DNA of 64,000 nucleotides from Gonocerus acuteangulatus (Eukaryota > Arthropoda > Insecta > Hemiptera > Coreidae): positions 42,683,335 to 42,747,334 of the forward strand of contig OX328123.1 in NCBI GenBank assembly GCA_946811695.1, given 5' to 3'. Below the pieces are notes generated by a model, which saw nothing but the letters and a program-made list of their open reading frames with translations, was not told where the DNA came from and made no database searches. The position numbers and the translations under genes are program-made. Below are positions 34,011-45,518 of the stretch, piece after piece (position 1 is the first letter of the stretch; each line of letters starts with the position of its first letter).

Positions 34011-34281
34011 TAAAGGAGTAGTTTAGAGAGTGAGTGTTTTTGTTCGAATTTGACCTTTTGCCACATATAAATATATTAGAAAAATGGGGTCACCATCTTA
34101 TAATGTATTAACAAGAATAAGCGTCAAAATTTAAGTTATTTTTTTAATTTTTTCATTAAAGAAGTGATTTGCAAAGAATAAACTATTTATTTTATAATTT
34201 TCTTGCACCTAAATAATTAAGTGTTTTTATCATTGCAAGTACCCATTATGTATAAAAATTATATTTATTATTTAACTTAGG

Positions 34282-34318
<37 letters not shown>

Positions 34319-34474
34319 CCAATGTTAATTACATTTAGGATAGAAAAAAATAGTCTGTATGTTATTTGAAATATGTAACATGTTACCATAAACGAATTTA
34401 GGTATACCTCATATATTTAGATTGAGAGTCCATGCATACATACCAACTTGCAAATAATCAAAATATAGACATAT

Positions 34475-34483
<9 letters not shown>
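34011..34483. other. AT-rich DNA with poly-T
   Basis: Contains a poly(T) run at about 34288-34312. No gene seen. Confidence 0.45.

Positions 34484-34550
<67 letters not shown>
34484..34550. repeat. (TA)n(TG)n compound microsatellite
   Basis: A TA tract to 34514 is followed by TG to 34550. Confidence 0.95.
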
Positions 34551-34554
<4 letters not shown>

Positions 34555-35416
34555 TTATTAACAACTCCTTCTCTTTTAATAGCTAGATTTTATTATTCTG
34601 TAAAGAATACATAAATATATTATAATAAACGAAACAAAAATAGCCACAATCATTTAGTAGTAACCAAAATACATACCTGTAAAGAATAATTAAATTACAA
34701 AGTTCATGACTCATAAATTAAAGCATTATAAGAATAACTGTTCTGAACCAATGGGATCCACTGCCTATCTGAGTAAACCCACTGCCTGCATGATGACATG
34801 CCTTCATGATAAACATAGTCCTAGAGTGAAGGAATTCTACATATATATGAGCTAAATGAAACGTCATCTGAGATGGTTTTAATATTTTTCTAATATTAAT
34901 GAATTATTTGATCGCGTAACAAATTTTCAATAGATGTCATTTGAACTTGAATTTCTAAATTGGAATGCACTGAGAGATAAAGGTTTTGATCCAAAATAGT
35001 TTGTTTGCTTTGGACTTGAACTCATTCGCCGACCCATGGCTGATGAATTCATTTCGAATGTGTACAGCTTTTTATTTGACAGAAAATTAATTTAAACGTT
35101 AATTTACTTCTGACCCAAGGGTGTAATTTTATTATAGCTTCCCGCTGGCTTTCATCAACACTGATCCAGCCAGAGCCCTTTAATGAATACAAACACGTCC
35201 GCCGCCCCATACATAAGCAGTGACATAAACCTCTATTGAATGAGGGGAAAAAATCTAGGATCCATACATCAATGAGTGAAAGAGTGCCTAATAGGGTCCA
35301 CGATGAAGGGCGGGATAGGAACATTTTTTTTTTTAATTATTGGGGTCACCAAAGAGAGGTAAAAAGAAAAGAAAGTGATATAATGTGAGTGAGAGAGATG
35401 GTGAACTTTTGAAATG

Positions 35417-35471
<55 letters not shown>

Positions 35472-37189
35472 CTGGATATTGTAAAATGGTATATAATAGA
35501 ATTCGGTCAAGACATTGTAGTTTATAGCTCGGGCATCACTATAGTGTTAAATCTTGGCAAATATCGAACTATATAATAATTTGTCAGTGAGTAGCAATTA
35601 GCGAATTTAGAATTTGGTGACAATTAAAAATATGACATGCTTATAACTCTGAAAATAAAATATATAAGTAGTCTATTTTTGAATAATATTAAACAATAAA
35701 AAAGAAGATAAAATACCTAGATAATATATTATTCAATGAAGTAAATTGATTTAAAGAATATTGACATATTTTATGGTAATGCTTCTTTGGTGAACAAAAG
35801 ATTTAAAAATAGATATTTAAGCAAGAAATTAGACGTTTTAATCATCTCTTTTTTTTTTTTTTGTTGTTGTTTTATATTTGATTTCTTTATTGGTTATTAC
35901 ATTCTGTTCATAAAAACACCTCTTAATAAGGTTCAGTACTCCAGGCTTTCCTACTTCATCCTCGGTCAATGTCAGAAGGAAGCTCAGATGACGTTAAAAG
36001 GGTCAACACCCTTCTGCTTCGACCAGTGTCTGGAGTCAAAGAGTAAACGGCGAGCCTCAGACATTGGCGCACATGAAGGAAGATAAAGCTATTCCTAACA
36101 CTTCACTTGGTCACTGCAGGAGAACTCTGGGCCACTGTCTTCTGAGCCGCCTTGGTGGAATGAGTGGATGGGTGACGCTCGATAGGGAAAGAGGACTTAA
36201 GAATTTGTAGGAGAGGAAGGTTTGGCGTGGAAACGTAGGGATCTGGATAATATATCATCTTTGACGAATGGGATATTGAGGTCTTTATGAAGTTTGAGGT
36301 TGGAAACCTAAAGAAGAGAGCATTGACTATGCTTTTTAGGACATTAGATACCTCCGATGTTCGATGTAGATCTGATAATTAGCTGTCTTGAAGGTCATCC
36401 TAGGCTAATTGTAAGCCACAATTACAGTATTTTTCGCGAAAGTTTCTCCAAAAGACAATCATTTAACGCAGTACGTAGCCCATACTGCCCAGTTACTTGT
36501 TCACGAACGCATGAAACGACTAATGACACTTGAATGAATAATTCAAAAGCGAAAAAACATTTAAGAATATATCGCCATTCATTCAGGAGCTGCATAAAAC
36601 TAAGCAGAACCTTCAACAAGATTATTAGTTTCCACCTCCTATACTTTTTAAATAAATACCAAACAAACATAAATGGTTTTGCTAATTTACATTTGTAATG
36701 AACAGCTGACTCTAATATTAATTTTTGTTTTAGAGTAAACTTCGACTATATTTACAGACACAAACATATATTTACTTGCATAGAATCATAAATATAATAT
36801 GTGCATATATGTATAGTAGTAAGTTTTACGATAGATGTAAGTTCTGACGGGGTCAATAGCTGCATTCCCTCCGGAGGCGCTGAAAGGGAGAATAGAGAAT
36901 ATGTGCTAGTTGCTTAGCTAGGCACTTACAGATTATGTATATCTAATATAGACCTATCCTTCTAGTAGACACGTCATGTAGTGAAGATATGTTTGATTGC
37001 AATTATGACACCATAAGCTGGGCACTCTAGTGTTTCATTCCTTGACATCAGATAGAAATAAATCATTCTAGTGTGGCCTATCCTTGGCTGAGCAAGGACC
37101 ACCTCTCTTCTCCTATTTTTCACTAAAGACGAGCTCCTTCAGGGCACAGGATAAGCCTTAATTTGGTGTCTCTGATATGGTACTAATTA
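34551..37189. other. No gene seen; poly(T) tract
   Basis: 51 consecutive T at 35419-35469. A GC-richer patch at 35930-36240 is unrecognised. ORFs at 35049-35324 (minus) and 36422-36670 (minus) show no domain. Confidence 0.35.
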
Positions 37190-37400
37190 GAGATCCAGGC
37201 TGATTTAATGTGACTTTTAATATAAGATACAAAATCGTTACGTGTTACACTATATAAAGTTACTCCTTCAGTTGTAGCCAATTTAGCAGCCTGATAGACG
37301 TTTTGATTTTTATATATTCCACAATGACTTGGAATCCATACAAAATTAACTTCGAGTCCATTTTTCCGTAGGTAACCTTGACCATTAATTACTATAATGT
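37190..37400 (-). pseudogene. LINE RNase H C-terminal scrap
   Basis: The minus strand reads KNGLEVNFVWIPSHCGIYKN, then an AAKLATTEGVTLYS stretch and a FVSYIKSHIKSAW ending. VWIPSHCGI matches the VWIPSHxGIxGNExAD block of LINE RNase H, with the GNExAD part mutated to KNQNVY. The helix after it and the terminal W are as expected. About 65 codons survive, so it is a decayed ORF2 remnant, orientation minus. Confidence 0.55.
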
Positions 37401-38560
37401 CTAATATTTAAATTTAAATGCTCATTATTATTAACTAAGAATTTTAGGACGGGTTATCTATAGTTTACCACCCTTTTCTAGCCAGGATAAGGATGATGCC
37501 CTTTCTTTTTTCTAAAGCACGGAGTGTTAAGTGCACACGTCTTAACACTCACGGCCACCGGGCCGTGTTAAAAAATAAAAAAAATAAATAAATAAAAGCT
37601 ATAAATATAGCAACATGTAATATCAATTAATATCTAATAGATGCTTTCAGTAATGTTTACTTCTGACCATTAAAGCTGAATAAAGAGTATGAAAAAATTA
37701 TTTCTGAAATACCTATGTGTGCAACAGCATTAAGAGCCTTCCCTATACGAAGAATTTCTGCTGTAAAAATGAAAGCGATTTTCTTTAATGAAATGATAGA
37801 CACTTTTTCGCCGTATGATATCAATTCCATTTCATTCAGCTTTTTCGGTAAAACATTTTTTACAAAGCAAAACAAAAAAATAACTTAAATAAAAGCTATA
37901 AATATAGCAACATGTAAATTAGTTTTTCTTTTCGCAGAATGAAGTGACATGATTTAACCGCCAGTCTAGCATACTCTATCAGCCGTGTCAAATGTGAGGG
38001 TTTACGAAAGAGAATCTGTATTATTCAGTAACGGCCCTAGATTTCCGAGAGTGCGCCATGGGGTTTGCTACTGCATAAGTGATCAGCTTAGCAAGACCCG
38101 ACCCTACGCCCTTGCTATTCAACATAGCATATGCTTGACGGTGGTCATTTCTCCCCTCCAACCATACGATATTTCACTCTCCTTCCATCGTTCTTAACCT
38201 CCGAAAAGTAATGGAATTTAATAAATTCAGTGCGATTTTATTAAGTAAGTAACATTCTTAATTCATGCTCTTACTGTCATTAATATTATATTTTGATGTT
38301 GGCTTATATATTGTGTCTTAAAATTAGTCAATTTACCTTGCCTGGCATTTTTATGTAATATTATTATAAACTGCAATAATATTTATTATAAATTATTAAT
38401 TTTTTGCTGTAATAAAATCCAATTAAGTGATGTTTTTAATCAAAAAACAATATATAAGTAGCATATTTTTTAACGTAATAGTTTTGGAAACCATTTATAC
38501 CTTGTACAATGTCAAAACATTTGTGCAACTATTAGGAATACTGTTAATACTGATGTCACT
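37401..38560. other. AT-rich DNA, no gene seen
   Basis: The minus ORF at 37657-37875 has no recognisable domain. The phrase AAAAGCTATAAATATAGCAA occurs twice (about 37597 and 37890). The remainder is featureless. Confidence 0.4.
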
Positions 38561-39290
38561 TATTTCTTAAAGAATTTCACTCCAGAGATTTTGCATTGCT
38601 GTTCTCACCTGTTGCAGGTCAATTAGCTGCAGTTGATCATTAAAATTCCTTCTTTGCAACGCATCCCACATGTGCTTCAGGTCTTGAGGAAACGGGAGAA
38701 GGGGTAGACGGGGAATTCCCAGGTTTTCTAAAAGTTGAAGAACAACTCTTCCTCTATGATGTCAAGCCTTGTTTTCAAGAAATTGAAAATCCCTCGTAAT
38801 CAGATCTCATGATTGAAGCATGTATTCTACAACAGTTTTTTGAGCGCAAAGGACTTCTGTCAACATCAACATGCCATCCCAAACCATTTCACCACCTCCT
38901 CCAAACTGCATTCCATGTTCTTAGTAGACTCTTTGGCGTCAGCTTTCATTATACAGACAGAAAAAGAAAACTCGTCAGTAAGTTCATGCACATTCCAATC
39001 TGTACCCTCTTCTATGCGCTCGCTGCACCACATTCTTCTTAGCTGATGCTGTATACCGTCTCAAAGGGGCATAAGATGAAAGACCAACTTCTCACAAATG
39101 AATACTAATAGTTTGTCTTGGCATAACACCTTGACCTTTATTGAGTATCTGGCGGGCATTGGGGAAAAAGACCCTTCTGACAGCGATGACAATATTCCTA
39201 CCCTCTCTTTGCATTGTAATGAGTTCCCCGGTAGAAAACTCAGAAAAAAAAACCAACCGCTTCTGCAATATCAACTTTACGGTGTCTTTG
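38561..39290 (-). pseudogene. Tc1/mariner-like transposase remnant
   Basis: Pieces in the expected order can be read in mixed minus frames: GGGGEMVWDGM (from the G-G-x-VMVWGGI block), then HHRGRVVLQLLENLGIPRL (from the RPHRARVV...L...GI block), then PFPQDLKHMWDALQRR (from SPDLNPIEHVWDALGRR), then TAMQNLW. The last catalytic block has lost its usual acidic/NPIE residues, and there are several stops and frame changes. It encoded a cut-and-paste DDE transposase once. No terminal repeats were found. Confidence 0.6.
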
Positions 39291-41072
39291 ATTGCTCATT
39301 CTTACAAACATTTTGCGAACATCGGTTTCCAAGTGAAATATTTTCATGGTTAATGATTGCACAAGTGCATTAATATAGAGAAAATAGTTGAAAATGGTTG
39401 CTTTACAAAATGAGTATGTCTTATTACTCATTTTGAGTAGTTCATATTTAGTATTCTCATGAAAACGTGTTACTAAAGAAGATTGACAGTTTTTGTTTCG
39501 TTTTTGGATTGTATTTTCCATTTTGTTTGATCCAAGCAATATTGAATATATTGGCTGATTTGATTGAAATAAACAGATAAAGAATAAATCATAAATAACC
39601 CTAATCATTTTTGCGCAGTTCATAGATGGATTGAAACATACATAGATAAATATAAAATACTAGAACTAAGCATAATTTGCACTGGGTTCTCTATTTGTAG
39701 TTGCTTCACTAAATATCCGAAGGAAACTCCAGACTTTTGACTAACGAACCCATGACTGGATTCAGACCGACATCTCTAATTAGGTATTCCGATAAATAAT
39801 TCATTTTTTCAAGTTTGATAATGTTGGACACTACGTTAGTCAAAAGGTGCAACTTTAGTCTAATGGCACTTGAAGTGAAAAGGCCAATTCTACATGAACT
39901 CTGTCTTGACATAACTACCTTTAGGCAAATTAGGTATTCCGTAACAATGGCTGAAAGGCAGAAGAACTACTACCATAAATGTCCCTAGCCGATGTTTCCC
40001 GCTCCTCATGAACAGAACTTTATTGACAAAATATAAAAAGAACGACAACATCGCGCCGAACACTTCATTGAATATTCATAGCGTCATACTTCATAGAAAA
40101 TAGGAATGAATTTATGATGTAGCGTCGAATAGGGCCAATCTCTTTACCCCCTTCCCAGACTGCAACACAAACCGTACTGCACCGCCGCCCACGTGCTCCC
40201 TTCCATTAAACCAAGTTTTTCTACAACAAATTGTTAACATTATTTCCCCCGATCATTTTTCCCCCCGGCGCATCGACATTTTCGCAATAGCGTCGACATC
40301 CCTTGTGCAGCGAGGAATTTTCTCAACGAGCCTTGAGATGAGAAAATTCCTGCCGCCGCACAGTGTAACGTCCATTGGACAAAAACCTAAATTTTTAGCT
40401 ATGTTTAGAAACTATTCAAGGAATTAAAATCGTATAAAACTAATAAATATTAGTTTTATTTTGATAAACAAACACATTAGCAGTATTATAAACAAGGCAA
40501 AGTCTTTAAAACCTGCTTTATAGCAACAATCAGTTTGAGCCTCTCTCGTTGAAGATAGAACAGTGCTTTTATTAAGTCATCAGAAGGAAATTACGTCAAA
40601 ACTATTCCTTTTTTATCTAATATAATTGATTATGGGTAATTACTCCCTTATTATTTATCCTGAATTATTCTTCATTGATCTTTGCATTTTTTTAAGTACA
40701 AAATTTTGATAGACCATAGCAAAAAAACTTCATCTGAATACATCCCAAGTTTTTTAGAGCTTAAAGTTTACCTCAAGTATGATGTACTGAGGGCAATTTA
40801 GTTTGCCGAAATTTGCCGATTCCAAAGATTTTTATTTTTAGATCCATCATCATTTTTTCTTCCAAATTTGAAAAACAAATGTGGATAAATCTAAGAAGAT
40901 GGTATTAATCCTTGGGCAAGTGATTCACTTTAATCTGCAGGATGCTCCTAAGGAAATATTAAGCATCATTAAAAAAACTGCCAGTTTAGTCTTATATTAT
41001 ATGTAAAAAATGTGGGAACGTGTTCACCGCAGAATAAAAACTCTTATATAAATACTGTTTGAAACAATATAT
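39291..41072. other. No gene seen; one hairpin
   Basis: AGGAATTTTCTCA (40313-40325) and its reverse complement (40339-40351) form a 13-bp hairpin in a GC-richer patch (40130-40380). The minus ORF at 39240-39623 has no domain. Confidence 0.4.
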
Positions 41073-41340
41073 CATGGGCATATATAGAAAATAATTTCGG
41101 AGGGGGCTGGGAAAATTTCGGGGGGGGGGGCTGAGACCATTTCCGGTGTATGGAATACTAACAATTTAGATCTTGGAAGGGTTTTAGTCAACTTAAACGC
41201 TATTACGCGCAAAATAGAATATGTTTTATGGACTAAATGATCTTATTTAATTTATTTTTAAGGGTTTTATGAAATTTTTACTAATCAAATCAAAATTTCG
41301 GGGGGGGGGGAGGCTGCAGCCACCCTTATATACGCCCATG
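41073..41340 (-). mobile_element. Small inverted-repeat element (MITE), CATGGGCG family, copy 4
   Basis: 268 bp bounded by CATGGGCATATATA and TATATACGCCCATG. Perfect 8-bp duplication CAATATAT at 41065-41072 and 41341-41348. G tracts of about 10 near each end. Same orientation as copy 1. Confidence 0.9.
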
Positions 41341-41348
41341 CAATATAT

Positions 41349-42282
41349 CAAGTAAGAAGAAATCGTTATTAATTTTTACGAAGAAAAAAGATATTCGCGC
41401 CCTGAAAGCCATTCCGGCTTCCTTAGAGGTAGACACAAAAAAGAGTTTACAGCGTTGTGTGAGTGATCGAAAAAGCGCCGGGTTCTTCTGATATCTAGCC
41501 TAGAGCTTTTTTTCTTTTTTTTTTTTTTTTTTTTTTTTGGTTGAATTTAAGGCGGTTGACACGCTTACCTTCTACGTACCACGATTTAAAATTTTTATGA
41601 AACGTCAAACATCTTCCCAATTTAATTTAACATCCGCCAAAGTGAAGTATATAAAACCAAAATTTCAGAAAATTCTCGTTGTCTGATTTTTTGGAAAATG
41701 GTTATAGATATGTCTGTGAAAATGGTTTCTTTCGATTTACCAGGTCCTTAGGCCTATATAAACTGTTTATACATAAATTCAAAGCTGTAATCACTACATT
41801 TATTCAAGCAAATTTTAGCAAAACGTTCACCCCTCGTTTACAGACTTGAACTTTCATGTGGAGCAACGTATTTATATGCCAAATGTCATCGATACCCAGC
41901 CTTTTTTCGGTTGCTGTACAAATTTGATCGACCAGTCTTTTCGTGACCGGGGTTGTGAAACATATTTCTTATCGGCACCATGAGATTGCCTCATAATATC
42001 GACGTAAAAAGGCTCAAAAGAAGAAGGGAGGAAACCCGCTAAAATCTAAATAAATGGTTATTCATGAAACAGGTAATCATAAGGAACACTAAAATTACTT
42101 CTCATTTTGGTTATATACGTAGGTAGAATTAGAGAATTTTGATGTCATCGCATTTTTTACCAATATTTCTGGTCTTTGAAGCAGCAATCACAACTTGCTC
42201 CTCACCTCATGATTTAATTCTTCCCAAAACTATATTACAGCATAGTTTCCTACAAGCATTCATAATAGTAGAAAGTAAGGTA
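41349..42282. other. No gene seen
   Basis: A poly(T) run lies at about 41515-41539. Otherwise unremarkable. Confidence 0.4.
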
Positions 42283-42730
42283 ACTCTCTTCTCAGGGGCG
42301 GACACATTGGCCTACAGTTACTATTTGCCACTATGTTACTATTTAAGTCTAGAACTACTCTCTTCTCAGGGGCGGACACATTGGCCTACAGTTACTATTT
42401 GCCACTTTGTTACTATTTAAGTCTAGAACTACTCTCTTCTCAGGGGCGGACACATTGCACTACAGTTACTATTTGCCACTTTGTTACTATTTAAGTCTAG
42501 AACTACTCTCTTCTCAGGGGCGGACACATTGCACTACAGTTACTATTTGCCACTTTGTTACTATTTAAGTCTAGAACTACTCTCTTCTCAGGGGCGGACA
42601 CATTGCACTACAGTTACTATTTGCCACTTTGTTACTATTTAAGTCTAGAACTACTCTCTTCTCAGGGGCGGACACATTGCACTACAGTTACTATTTGCCA
42701 CTTTGTTACTATTTAAGTCTAGAACTACTC
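42283..42730. repeat. Satellite, 74-bp unit x 6
   Basis: ACTCTCTTCTCAGGGGCGGA recurs at 42283, 42357, 42431, 42505, 42579 and 42653, and a truncated start appears at 42727. Units 1 and 2 carry TTGGCCTACAG, units 3 to 6 TTGCACTACAG. Otherwise nearly identical. Confidence 0.97.
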
Positions 42731-42758
42731 TCTTTAGTAGAATAGTTGTCACGTCTTG

Positions 42759-42960
42759 TCTCTTATATAAAAATGAATCGCTAAATGTGTTGGCAAGCGC
42801 AAATCTCGAGAACTGAACCGATTTCACTAATTCTTTTTTTACAATATTCCTTGAACTACGAGGATGGTTCTTACGGAGAGAAAAATTAAAAGAATTGCCT
42901 GAAAAAGTCTAAAAACATCCCTTTTCGGGTCTTTCTTACTCAATTATAATATTTTTAAAA
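42759..42960 (+). mobile_element. Helitron-like 5' end
   Basis: It begins TCTCTTATATAAAAATGAAT, then CGCTAAATGTGTTGGCAAGC and CTCGAGAACTGAACCGATTT. This start is a familiar head of non-autonomous insect Helitrons, which begin with TC. No 3' hairpin with CTRR was identified, so the end is not set. Confidence 0.5.
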
Positions 42961-43376
42961 GTTAACGTATTAGGTTATTTGTGTATAACCAAAAAAATTA
43001 AAAAAATAAGAACAAGTAATCACTAGGTGACAATAGAATCACATGTTAAAATGCGATTTAAATTCATTTATATTTGCGTTAACGAAGTAAAAAATACCCC
43101 CCCCCCCCATTTTTCTATATTTCCATACAAAAGATTCGTAACAATACTTTAAGGTCAATTTGAACTTTAATACCATACCATAAAGTTTAAGTGTTAGTGG
43201 AGAGGTTCTGGGAAGGCAAAACAATTGAGTGACATTAGTATCGTATAAATATTAATGTCAATATTTGTCAAATTTTATAAGATGGTAGCATTACTCAAAA
43301 ACAAATTGTCTATGGTAAAATTTAAATTGTCTGTGGTAAAATGTCACTTGAAATGTAAACATCTCTTTGCTGTGCA

Positions 43377-43688
43377 TCTATAATCTTACTAAATCTAAAA
43401 GCCACAAATCTCTATAAAATTACTAAAGAGTTGTGTGTTTGTGACGTACTAAATATGCCTCCTATAAGGCGGCGGACAAATTTAGGCTGAAGAACCCGAA
43501 ATTCAAAGAATAAAAAAAAAAAAAAAAAAAATTAATTATCAATCTAAGTGCACTGCCGAGGAACGTGAAAATCGCAATGAACGTGAAGATCGCAATGAAC
43601 GTGAAAGGATTCGGTTAAGACAGACCCGTGAATCGCGAAATTCGACTAATAATGGTGCAAGTTTGAATCGAGCTGCTGTCAATTGATT
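43377..43688 (+). pseudogene. Helitron-associated N-terminal coding remnant
   Basis: From ATG 43455 the frame reads MPPIRRRTNLG, then a stop. After a run of A, an open stretch reads KCTAEERENRNEREDRNERE and RIRLRQTRESRNS before a stop near 43686. A basic MPPxRRRTNLG start and the charged ERxxRxxRER(I)RxR stretch are typical of the region upstream of Helitron Rep/helicase proteins in insects. No Rep or helicase domain remains. Confidence 0.45.
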
Positions 43689-43795
43689 ACAGTGCCTACA
43701 ACTGTGTTGCTATTGGACCTATGAACTCAGTTCGACTGTAAAGAAATCCCAGTGGCAGTCATTATGTGTTCGTGGTATTAGTCTAGAAAACCCAT

Positions 43796-43954
43796 TGTGG
43801 AGATGTAATGATTAGACAAGCGACCACTGGTGGACCAATGAGAAGCATCCAGGCCAGCCAATAGGAACGAGCGCTTGGCCGAGCACTCCCGACTTTGACC
43901 GAGGCACCCCGACCTCGGCCTATGAATAGGGGCGTTCCTCCTGCCCAGAACATT
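43796..43954 (+). mobile_element. Solo LTR, left part (interrupted)
   Basis: It starts TGTGGAGATGTAATG and is preceded by CCCAT (43791-43795). It contains two CCAAT boxes (GGACCAATGAG, CAGCCAATAGG) and a TATA-like GCCTATGAATAGG, consistent with an LTR promoter. It breaks at the LINE target GCCCAGAACA (43943-43952) and resumes at 50248. Confidence 0.7.
43921..43933 (+). promoter_or_regulatory. TATA-like box of the solo LTR
   Basis: TATGAATAGGGGC lies about 45-75 bp downstream of two CCAAT boxes. Its position in the LTR fits a core promoter. Weak match to TATAAA. Confidence 0.35.
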
Positions 43955-44222
43955 CATTCTCCTGCCAGCAGCCGAAGAGGAAGGACCACTCCAGGAACAA
44001 GCTCAAGCTCTGCCAGCACACGTTGTGAAGAATTGAAGAACCCCGAAGAGAGTAGCTGCCTATTCCTCCCGGATCCCTAAACAAGCCGTAGTCCACGGGG
44101 ACTACAAGGGAATTGTTAAGGGGTTCGGCCGGGTCCTTGACCAACTCGCAGTCTCGGGGAAGACCGGACTGCGAGCCCCCGTCCTTTATTACCCTCGTCA
44201 GAGGAACTCAGCGTCCACCAGG

Positions 44223-45518
44223 ATGAAAAATAGTACATCTAACGGCCCCTCTACGGGCCATCAAAACTCCGAAGGCAACGGCCCTGGTACGGGCCACGAA
44301 AATCAGGAGAGGTACGGCCCAACAACGAGTATGGAGACGGACAATGGGAACACCCCTTCCCTGAAGCGTGGTCTCTCAGAAGAAGACGGTTATATTATCC
44401 CTCGCAAATTCGCAGCGCGCCCCAGGATTCCACATCGGACCACAACGGAGGTGAAGAATTCATTTTCACCGCTCCCAGTCCAGGAGGTGCCACCAACTAG
44501 AAATAACGACAAAGCAGAAAAAAGGGTGCGCCAAGCCCCTTTCTTCATTAAGCCGCCAATATCTGCAGCCCACCTCACATCCCAGCTCCTAGCACGAGGG
44601 CTGATCGATTTTTCAATATCTAATAGTGGACAGGAGACACGCCTATTCGTGTCAAGTAGACAGGATCACCAGAAAGTCTGGTCCATGTTGCAGGAGGATA
44701 AAAATATTACTTTCCATACCTTCGCCGAGAGGAGCAAGAAACGTGATAGGAGATACCTTCTCCACGGTTTCGACCTTGATCATCCGGTCGCAAACATCAC
44801 AGAAAAGCTCCAGCAGAGGCTGCCGGGGTTTAAGAAGGCATCTAGGCTCATGAAGAATTTAGAAACAGGACAGAAGGTCGAGCTGAGTCCCATCCTCGTG
44901 ACAACCAGCAATGAAGTGACCCTCAACGACCTACAAAAACTGCGACAGATAGATCATATCGCAATCAGAGCCACTGCATTCAGGACAGGAGGAGGCCCCG
45001 TGCAGTGTTACCAATGCGTCAACTTCGGACACACAGCCCAGTACTGCGGGCATCCAGGAAGATGTGGCTGGTGCGGAGAAGCACATTGGACACACGAATG
45101 CCCGAAGACGGCACCCCCTAAGTGCCAACAGTGCCACCAAAGCCACCCCACGTCCTACAGACTCTGCCCAAAGCGCCTGGAGCTGGCTCAGCAGATGCGG
45201 GATAAAAGGGCGCAAAAGACTACAAAAAGGATAGGTGTCACCCAGGCTCAACCGAACCGGACCTTCCCGGCCACCAGGACCACCAGCGGAGTGCTTTTCT
45301 CACAAGCAGCCGGCGGAACAGCACCCCAACATCCATGCGAAGCACCAATATTGTCAACTGCTGACTTCCCCAGCCTCCCCACACAGGAACCTATGCGACA
45401 GCCGCAGGGGATGGGCATGGACGCTATGTTCACGCTCGTCATGGGTCTCATGGACACAGTTACCAAGCTCATTACTAAGGTCGACAGGCTGGTTGACCTC
45501 GTGGTGCCTTCAAAATGA
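44223..45518 (+). CDS. Jockey-type ORF1 (Gag-like nucleic-acid-binding protein)
   Basis: 431 residues. The N-terminus (1-100) is low-complexity, rich in Gly/Asn/Thr, with repeated GPxTGHxN units. A folded region at about 175-250 (RYLLHGFDLDHPVANITEKL and onward) resembles the domain that precedes the fingers in insect LINE Gag proteins. Three zinc knuckles follow: C262-x2-C265-x4-H270-x4-C275, C281-x2-C284-x3-H288-x4-C293 and C301-x2-C304-x3-H308-x6-C315. It binds element RNA to form the transposition RNP. The frame is intact. Its TGA overlaps the ORF2 ATG, suggesting termination-reinitiation. Confidence 0.9.
   Translation: MKNSTSNGPSTGHQNSEGNGPGTGHENQERYGPTTSMETDNGNTPSLKRGLSEEDGYIIPRKFAARPRIPHRTTTEVKNSFSPLPVQEVPPTRNNDKAEKRVRQAPFFIKPPISAAHLTSQLLARGLIDFSISNSGQETRLFVSSRQDHQKVWSMLQEDKNITFHTFAERSKKRDRRYLLHGFDLDHPVANITEKLQQRLPGFKKASRLMKNLETGQKVELSPILVTTSNEVTLNDLQKLRQIDHIAIRATAFRTGGGPVQCYQCVNFGHTAQYCGHPGRCGWCGEAHWTHECPKTAPPKCQQCHQSHPTSYRLCPKRLELAQQMRDKRAQKTTKRIGVTQAQPNRTFPATRTTSGVLFSQAAGGTAPQHPCEAPILSTADFPSLPTQEPMRQPQGMGMDAMFTLVMGLMDTVTKLITKVDRLVDLVVPSK

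Noticed and set aside
43895..44080. Small ORF upstream of Jockey ORF1
   Set aside because: It crosses the LTR-LINE junction, so it cannot be an ancestral frame of either.
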